A stretch of 64,000 nt of DNA. Origin: JAITVB01 sp031553805. Lineage in GTDB: Bacteria; Bacteroidota; Bacteroidia; Bacteroidales; Rikenellaceae. The stretch is taken from positions 1 to 64,000 of the forward strand of contig JAVBLC010000015.1 of the NCBI GenBank assembly GCA_031553805.1, read 5' to 3'. The notes beneath the pieces are model-generated. The model was not told where the DNA came from and made no database searches. It was given only the letters and a program-made list of their open reading frames with translations. Positions 60,309 through 64,000 of the stretch are shown in pieces (position 1 is the stretch's first letter; each line of letters opens with the position of its first letter). The position numbers and the translations under genes are program-made.

Positions 60309-61031
60309 ATGTGGACCGTACTTATTCCGATCGTGTGCATCGGAGGCTTCCTGGTAGTTTTCTACCTGTTCAAAGACAAATTCACCGGCAAGTACATGAA
60401 AGCCTACGATGAGGCCAACAAGGCCTGGGCCGACGACAAGGAAGGCGTGATCGCCGAAATGTTCTCGAACCCCGACCGGTTCAAAATGCTGCAGGATGCC
60501 GTGGGCGAAGACAAAATCGAATCGCTTTGTCCCTGCCAGCCCAAGAAGAGTTTCGCCAAATCGGTGCTCAAGGGCGGCGTCGAAGTGTTGACCGCCCGCC
60601 AGACATTCGACATGAGCCTCTACTTCTTCGCCTTGGCGGGCGGCGAACTCCACCTGATGCAGACAAGCGGCAAAATGGTCGTTTCGCACGACGCGTGGAA
60701 ACTCGAAAACCTGACGGGCGTCGACATCCGTCCCGAGGGCAACGTGACCAAGGTGGCCAATATGCTCACCTCGAACAACAGCACCGCTCCCAGCCGCGAC
60801 AGCATTTTCTTCACCAGCCAGGGCGAAGACTATTCGTTCAAGCTACTCGACACATTCCAGGACTATGCAAGGTTCGAGGTCGAAAAGGGCTATTCGAGCG
60901 GCAAACACGGTGACAATCCGTTCTACCGGGTGAGCAAGGGTTCGCAGACTGACGTGACGATCCTCACCGGAATCTATGGGCCGGAGACTATCGCCGCGTT
61001 CCGCGAGGCGATTCTCAAACTGAAAGCCTAA
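60309..61031 (+). CDS. Membrane-anchored protein of unknown function
   Basis: A 240-aa protein with one N-terminal helix (about residues 3-22, VLIPIVCIGGFLVVFYLF) and a soluble domain beginning KDKFTGKYMKAYDEANKAWADD. Later parts contain CPCQPKKSFAKSVLKGGVEVLTARQTFDMSLYFFALAGGELHLMQTSGKMVVSH, with features of a PH-like beta domain (short strands, closing helix ETIAAFREAILKLKA). The resemblance to PH-like folds is only by pattern. No enzyme motif. Pairs with the small membrane protein upstream. Confidence 0.7.
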   Translation: MWTVLIPIVCIGGFLVVFYLFKDKFTGKYMKAYDEANKAWADDKEGVIAEMFSNPDRFKMLQDAVGEDKIESLCPCQPKKSFAKSVLKGGVEVLTARQTFDMSLYFFALAGGELHLMQTSGKMVVSHDAWKLENLTGVDIRPEGNVTKVANMLTSNNSTAPSRDSIFFTSQGEDYSFKLLDTFQDYARFEVEKGYSSGKHGDNPFYRVSKGSQTDVTILTGIYGPETIAAFREAILKLKA

Positions 61032-61053
61032 GCCTTTCAAAGCAAAGCCCCCG

Positions 61054-61304
61054 GGAAAGCTTCGCTTTCCAGAAAATTTTTAGTGCCGCTTTTTATAAAA
61101 AGCGGCAGTTCCTGCGCGAAGCCGTTTTCTCCCGCGCGAAGGCCTGCTTTCCAGACAGATTTATGCCCGACCCGGTTCAGCTATGTGATCCTTCCTGTGC
61201 ATAAAAATCTCCAGGAGCGTGGCCACCACGCATTTTTTCTTCGAGGGTACTGGCGCTTTTTATAAAAAGCGCCGCAAAAATTTTTCTGCGATGCTTTTCA
61301 TCGC
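61054..61304. repeat. Extragenic element with 57-nt-type motif (copy 3)
   Basis: Left end: stem GGAAAGC-TTC-GCTTTCC (61054-61070), AAAATTTTTA, hairpin GCCGCTTTTT/AAAAAGCGGC (61085-61106). Core with the hairpin motif AGATTTATGCCCG...GCATAAAAATCT (about 61157-61211). Right end inverted: hairpin GGCGCTTTTT/AAAAAGCGCC (61252-61273), AAAAATTTTT, stem GCGATG-CTTTT-CATCGC (61288-61304). A complete element with both ends. Confidence 0.88.
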
Positions 61305-61329
61305 TTGACGTACTTTGCTTTGGAAAAAA

Positions 61330-61824
61330 TTACCCGCGCGGCCACTCGCCGACCTCAAGGTTCTGGATCTTCTCTCCGTCGATCTCCATCCGGATAGCCG
61401 TCCGCACCCGATGGAAGCCAGAGATCCCCGCCGCACCCGGATTAATATGCAGCAGGTCATGCTTGCGGTCAGGCATCACCCGCAGAATGTGCGAATGCCC
61501 GCTGATAAAGATACGCGGTTTAAACTCCATGATCCGGCTCAGGGCCTCGACATCGTAATGCCCCGGATAGCCCCCGATATGGGTCATCAACACACTCACC
61601 CCCTCGCACGAAAAATGTTGGAACCGGGGATAGCACAACCGCACCTCGGCCCCATCGATATTGCCGTAAACGGCCGTCAGCGGACGGAACGAGGCAATCG
61701 CATCGGCCGTCGACAGGTTGCCGATGTCGCCCGCGTGCCAAATGACGTCAACCCCGGCGAGAAATTCGCGCAACGTGTCGTCAAACCACCCGTGGGTGTC
61801 CGATATGATCCCTATCCGTGTCAT
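61330..61824 (-). CDS. YfcE/MJ0936-type metallophosphoesterase
   Basis: A 164-aa calcineurin-like phosphodiesterase. Metal ligands: GIISDTHGWFD (Asp9, His11), WHAGDIGN (Asp, the bridging ligand), VYGNID (Asn), THIGGYPG (His) and SGHSHILR (two His). Small family members split cyclic-phosphodiester model substrates with Mn or Ni; the natural substrate is unknown. It is divergent from waaA. Confidence 0.92.
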   Translation of the reverse strand: MTRIGIISDTHGWFDDTLREFLAGVDVIWHAGDIGNLSTADAIASFRPLTAVYGNIDGAEVRLCYPRFQHFSCEGVSVLMTHIGGYPGHYDVEALSRIMEFKPRIFISGHSHILRVMPDRKHDLLHINPGAAGISGFHRVRTAIRMEIDGEKIQNLEVGEWPRG

Positions 61825-61873
61825 TATAGTGCCTCCTACATCCCCGCACTCGGAGTTTCTTATTTTGCTTAGA

Positions 61874-61881
61874 CAAAGATA
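61874..61881 (-). promoter_or_regulatory. -7 box (TATCTTTG) for phosphoesterase gene
   Basis: Exact TAnnTTTG on the minus strand about 50 nt before the ATG. Its leader reads like one diverged unit of the tandem repeat at 30271 (TGCCTCC...TTTTGCTTAG). Confidence 0.45.
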
Positions 61882-61913
61882 AGAAAACCGGCGCAGATTT
61901 TAAAGAAAAAACA

Positions 61914-61921
61914 TACCTTTG
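61914..61921 (+). promoter_or_regulatory. -7 box (TACCTTTG) for waaA
   Basis: Exact TAnnTTTG 19 nt before the ATG at 61941, divergent from the phosphoesterase promoter 33 bp away. Confidence 0.5.
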
Positions 61922-61940
61922 CCAAAACGACTCGCCGGAT

Positions 61941-63188
61941 ATGCAATTCTTCTATAACATTGGCATCCAGCTGATGACGCTGGGCATCCGCATCGCCGCA
62001 CTCTTCAGCCACAAGGCACGCCTGTGGTGCCGGGGCAGGAAAGGCATTTTCAGGGACATGGCCTCGCGCATCGACCCGAACGCCCCGACAGCCTGGTTTC
62101 ACGCCGCCTCGCTCGGCGAGTTCGAACAAGGGCGCCCGGTGATCGACGCTTTTCGACAACAGCATCCGGAATACAAAATCCTGATTACGTTTTTTTCGCC
62201 CTCGGGCTACGAAGTCCGAAAAAACTTCGCCGGAGCCGACTATATCTTCTACCTGCCGGCCGACACGCCGCGCAACGCCCGGCGGTTTATGAAAATCGTA
62301 CAGCCGCGCGTGGCGGTCTTCATCAAATATGAATTCTGGGCCAACTACCTGCGCCTGCTGAGAAAGAGCAACGCACGGGTGTTTATCATCTCGGCCGTTT
62401 TCTTTAAGGAGTCTATCTTCTTCAAACCCTGGGGCGGCTTCTACCGGCGACTGCTGGGTTGTTTCGACCGCATTTTCGTACAGGACAAGAAGTCGGTCGA
62501 ACTGCTGGAAAAGATCGGCATACACACCGCCGCCGCCGCGGGCGACACCCGTTTCGACCGGGTCTACTCGATCGCCTCGCAGGCGCGCGAAATTCCGGAA
62601 ATCGCGGTTTTCGCCACTTCCTGCAAAAAAGTGCTGGTGGCAGGCAGCACCTGGTCCCCCGACGAAGAGCTGCTGCTCGAACTGGTGCGGAAACATGCGG
62701 ACATGAAATTCATCATCGCCCCCCATGAAATCGAACCGGAACGGATCGACCGCTTTATCGCCGCCGCCCGCCGCCCGGCCCTGCGTTACACGCAACTCAC
62801 ACCGGCAAGCGACCTGGCCGGGGCCGAGATCCTGGTCATCGACACGATCGGCATCCTGTCGTCGGTCTACCGCTACGGCCACCTGGCCTATATCGGCGGC
62901 GGATTCGGCGTGGGCATCCACAACATCCTCGAAGCGGCGACCTACGGCCTGCCGCTGGTCTTCGGCCCCAATTACGAAAAATTCAAAGAAGCGCGCAACC
63001 TCGTCGCCCTGGGCGGCGCGGTGAGCATCAACGGCGGCGAACAACTCGAAGCGTGGCTCCGCCTGCTCGACAACAGCGTCGAATACGACTCGGCCGCCGC
63101 GACCTGCCGCGACTACGTGAAAAACAACCGGGGCGCCACAGAGATCATCATGCACTCGGTTGCCGAATCCCTCCCATCGGCGCCGTGA
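61941..63188 (+). CDS. waaA: 3-deoxy-D-manno-octulosonic acid (Kdo) transferase
   Basis: A 415-aa GT-B glycosyltransferase that adds Kdo to lipid A precursors at the inner membrane. N-terminal membrane anchor (about 1-22); the catalytic Glu60 lies in WFHAASLGEFEQGRPVI; ILITFFSPSGYEVRKN and VAVFIKYEFWANYLRLL follow; the C-terminal nucleotide-sugar domain has VAGSTWSPDEELLL, GHLAYIGGGFGVGIHNILEAATYGLPLVFGPNYEKF. Full length. The end overlaps the mqnD start by 4 nt (GTGA). Confidence 0.95.
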   Translation: MQFFYNIGIQLMTLGIRIAALFSHKARLWCRGRKGIFRDMASRIDPNAPTAWFHAASLGEFEQGRPVIDAFRQQHPEYKILITFFSPSGYEVRKNFAGADYIFYLPADTPRNARRFMKIVQPRVAVFIKYEFWANYLRLLRKSNARVFIISAVFFKESIFFKPWGGFYRRLLGCFDRIFVQDKKSVELLEKIGIHTAAAAGDTRFDRVYSIASQAREIPEIAVFATSCKKVLVAGSTWSPDEELLLELVRKHADMKFIIAPHEIEPERIDRFIAAARRPALRYTQLTPASDLAGAEILVIDTIGILSSVYRYGHLAYIGGGFGVGIHNILEAATYGLPLVFGPNYEKFKEARNLVALGGAVSINGGEQLEAWLRLLDNSVEYDSAAATCRDYVKNNRGATEIIMHSVAESLPSAP

Positions 63189-64000
63189 ACCTGACCCTGC
63201 ACATTTCGCCCTGTCCGAACGACACGTTCATGTTCGACGCGCTGCTCCATCGCCGCATCGACACCGAAGGGTTTTCGTTTGACTACCGGTTGATGGATAT
63301 CGAAGAATTAAACCTTGCCGCCCAACGCGGCGAGGCGCAAATCACCAAGGCCAGTTTTTCGGTATTGCCCCTGGTTCGTCAACACTATGCGGTATTGAAC
63401 AGCGGCGGCGCCCTGGGGCGCGGCAACGGCCCGCTGCTGGTGAGCCGCCGCAAAATCTATCCCGACGAACTGAATCGCGAAGTACGCGTCGCCATCCCGG
63501 GCGAACACACCACGGCCAATCTGCTGTTGGGCCGCCTGTTTCCGGCGCTGGAACAAAAACGCGCCTACCTTTTTTCGGACATCGCCGACGCGGTGATGGA
63601 CGGCGAAGCCGACGCGGGCGTGCTGATCCATGAGGGGCGCTTCACCTACAAAGAAAAAGGATTGCAATTGGTGGCCGACCTGGGCATGGAATGGGAACGG
63701 TGGTGCAACCTGCCGCTGCCGCTGGGCATGATCGCCGTCTCGCGCGAACTGCCGGACGAGGTGCAAGCGACCGTCGACCGGGTGCTGCGCCGTAGCGTAG
63801 CCCATGCATTAGCCCATCCGCAGGACTCCTATCCTTTCGTGAAAGCCCACGCCCGCGAATTGAGCGACGATGTGTTGTGGAATCACATCAAACTGTTTGT
63901 CAACGATTTTTCGCTTGATTTTGGCGATGAGGGGCGTCGTGCCGTGAGCCAGTTGCTCGGCAGCGCCATTCCCGAATGCGAATTTTCAGATTTGTTTGTC
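63185..64000 (+). CDS. mqnD: 1,4-dihydroxy-6-naphthoate synthase, cut by window edge
   Basis: The frame runs from GTG 63185 to the last base without a stop: 272 codons of a family of about 280. The futalosine-pathway signature is clear: LTLHISPCPNDTFMFDALLHRRID, then ITKASFSVLPLV, GNGPLLVSRR, the AIPGEHTTANLLLGRLFP loop, EADAGVLIHEGRFTY and GLQLVADLGMEWERWCNLPLPLGMI, all part of a periplasmic-binding-protein-like fold. MqnD turns cyclic dehypoxanthine futalosine into the naphthoate for menaquinone. Overlaps waaA, so translation is coupled. Confidence 0.93.
   Translation, partial: MNLTLHISPCPNDTFMFDALLHRRIDTEGFSFDYRLMDIEELNLAAQRGEAQITKASFSVLPLVRQHYAVLNSGGALGRGNGPLLVSRRKIYPDELNREVRVAIPGEHTTANLLLGRLFPALEQKRAYLFSDIADAVMDGEADAGVLIHEGRFTYKEKGLQLVADLGMEWERWCNLPLPLGMIAVSRELPDEVQATVDRVLRRSVAHALAHPQDSYPFVKAHARELSDDVLWNHIKLFVNDFSLDFGDEGRRAVSQLLGSAIPECEFSDLFV

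Noticed and set aside
61869..63155. 428-codon frame antisense to waaA
   Set aside because: It is a shadow of a clear Kdo transferase with complete motifs; codon bias in GC-rich DNA gives long antisense frames.

Overview
The window looks like a chromosomal segment of a Bacteroidales bacterium, most likely a GC-rich Rikenellaceae member such as Alistipes (inference). The evidence is: many promoters of the Bacteroidetes sigma-ABfr type (TTTG-N19-TAnnTTTG), weak Shine-Dalgarno sequences, two SusC/SusD pairs, several Bacteroidetes-specific families (DUF2723, DUF4296, DUF4491, DUF6515), C10 cysteine proteases, and a futalosine-pathway menaquinone gene (mqnD). I see no rRNA, tRNA, CRISPR array, phage or complete insertion sequence.

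Layout. 0-16 kb: small metabolic and housekeeping genes (zinc ribbon, flavin reductase, cysS-dsbD, DUF2723 membrane protein, rnhB, DnaQ-like exonuclease), a FeoA-FeoB iron transporter with its Cys-rich partner, and a BlaI/BlaR1-type regulatory pair whose promoter carries two identical operators. 16-22.3 kb: an AT-richer, mosaic stretch with a deleted ABC-permease relic, an ECF sigma factor, a 49-residue acidic peptide gene behind a sigma-54-like promoter, and two convergent C10 protease units with small lipoproteins. 22.3-31.9 kb (all minus strand): 2-hydroxyacid dehydrogenase, rimM, rpsP, arginine genes (argB, argD, argC, argG and a GNAT likely to be the acyl-glutamate synthase), nitroreductase and an esterase. 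31.9-33 kb: a 1-kb cluster of palindromic repeats. 33-38 kb: a merR/nif3/zinc-ribbon operon and a divergent riboflavin kinase-ahcY pair. 38-47.7 kb: two convergent SusC/SusD systems that share an exact 17-bp palindromic site and a leader motif. 48.3-54.2 kb: an envelope and translation operon (Ig-like lipoprotein, beta-barrel, rbfA, LolE-like permease, DUF4296, and a barrel-less amidohydrolase-like protein). 54.3-59.7 kb: a sugar permease/oxidoreductase cluster interrupted by a repeat. 60-64 kb: two unknown proteins, a phosphodiesterase, waaA, and mqnD running off the edge.

The most unusual material is non-coding. A family of extragenic elements carries two stacked hairpins whose stems change in both arms together, which implies selection for structure. 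A 57-nt hairpin motif occurs three times. An array of seven 11-bp-phased units resembling DnaA boxes lies over the argB start. Shared operator sites link the two SusC promoters. Among proteins, the best candidates for something undescribed are the C10 protease loci with paralogous putative inhibitor lipoproteins, the sigma-54-type small peptide, the M56 peptidase with repeated TonB-plug-like modules, and the amidohydrolase-like composite domain without a catalytic barrel. Functions are from family recognition by eye; no searches were run.
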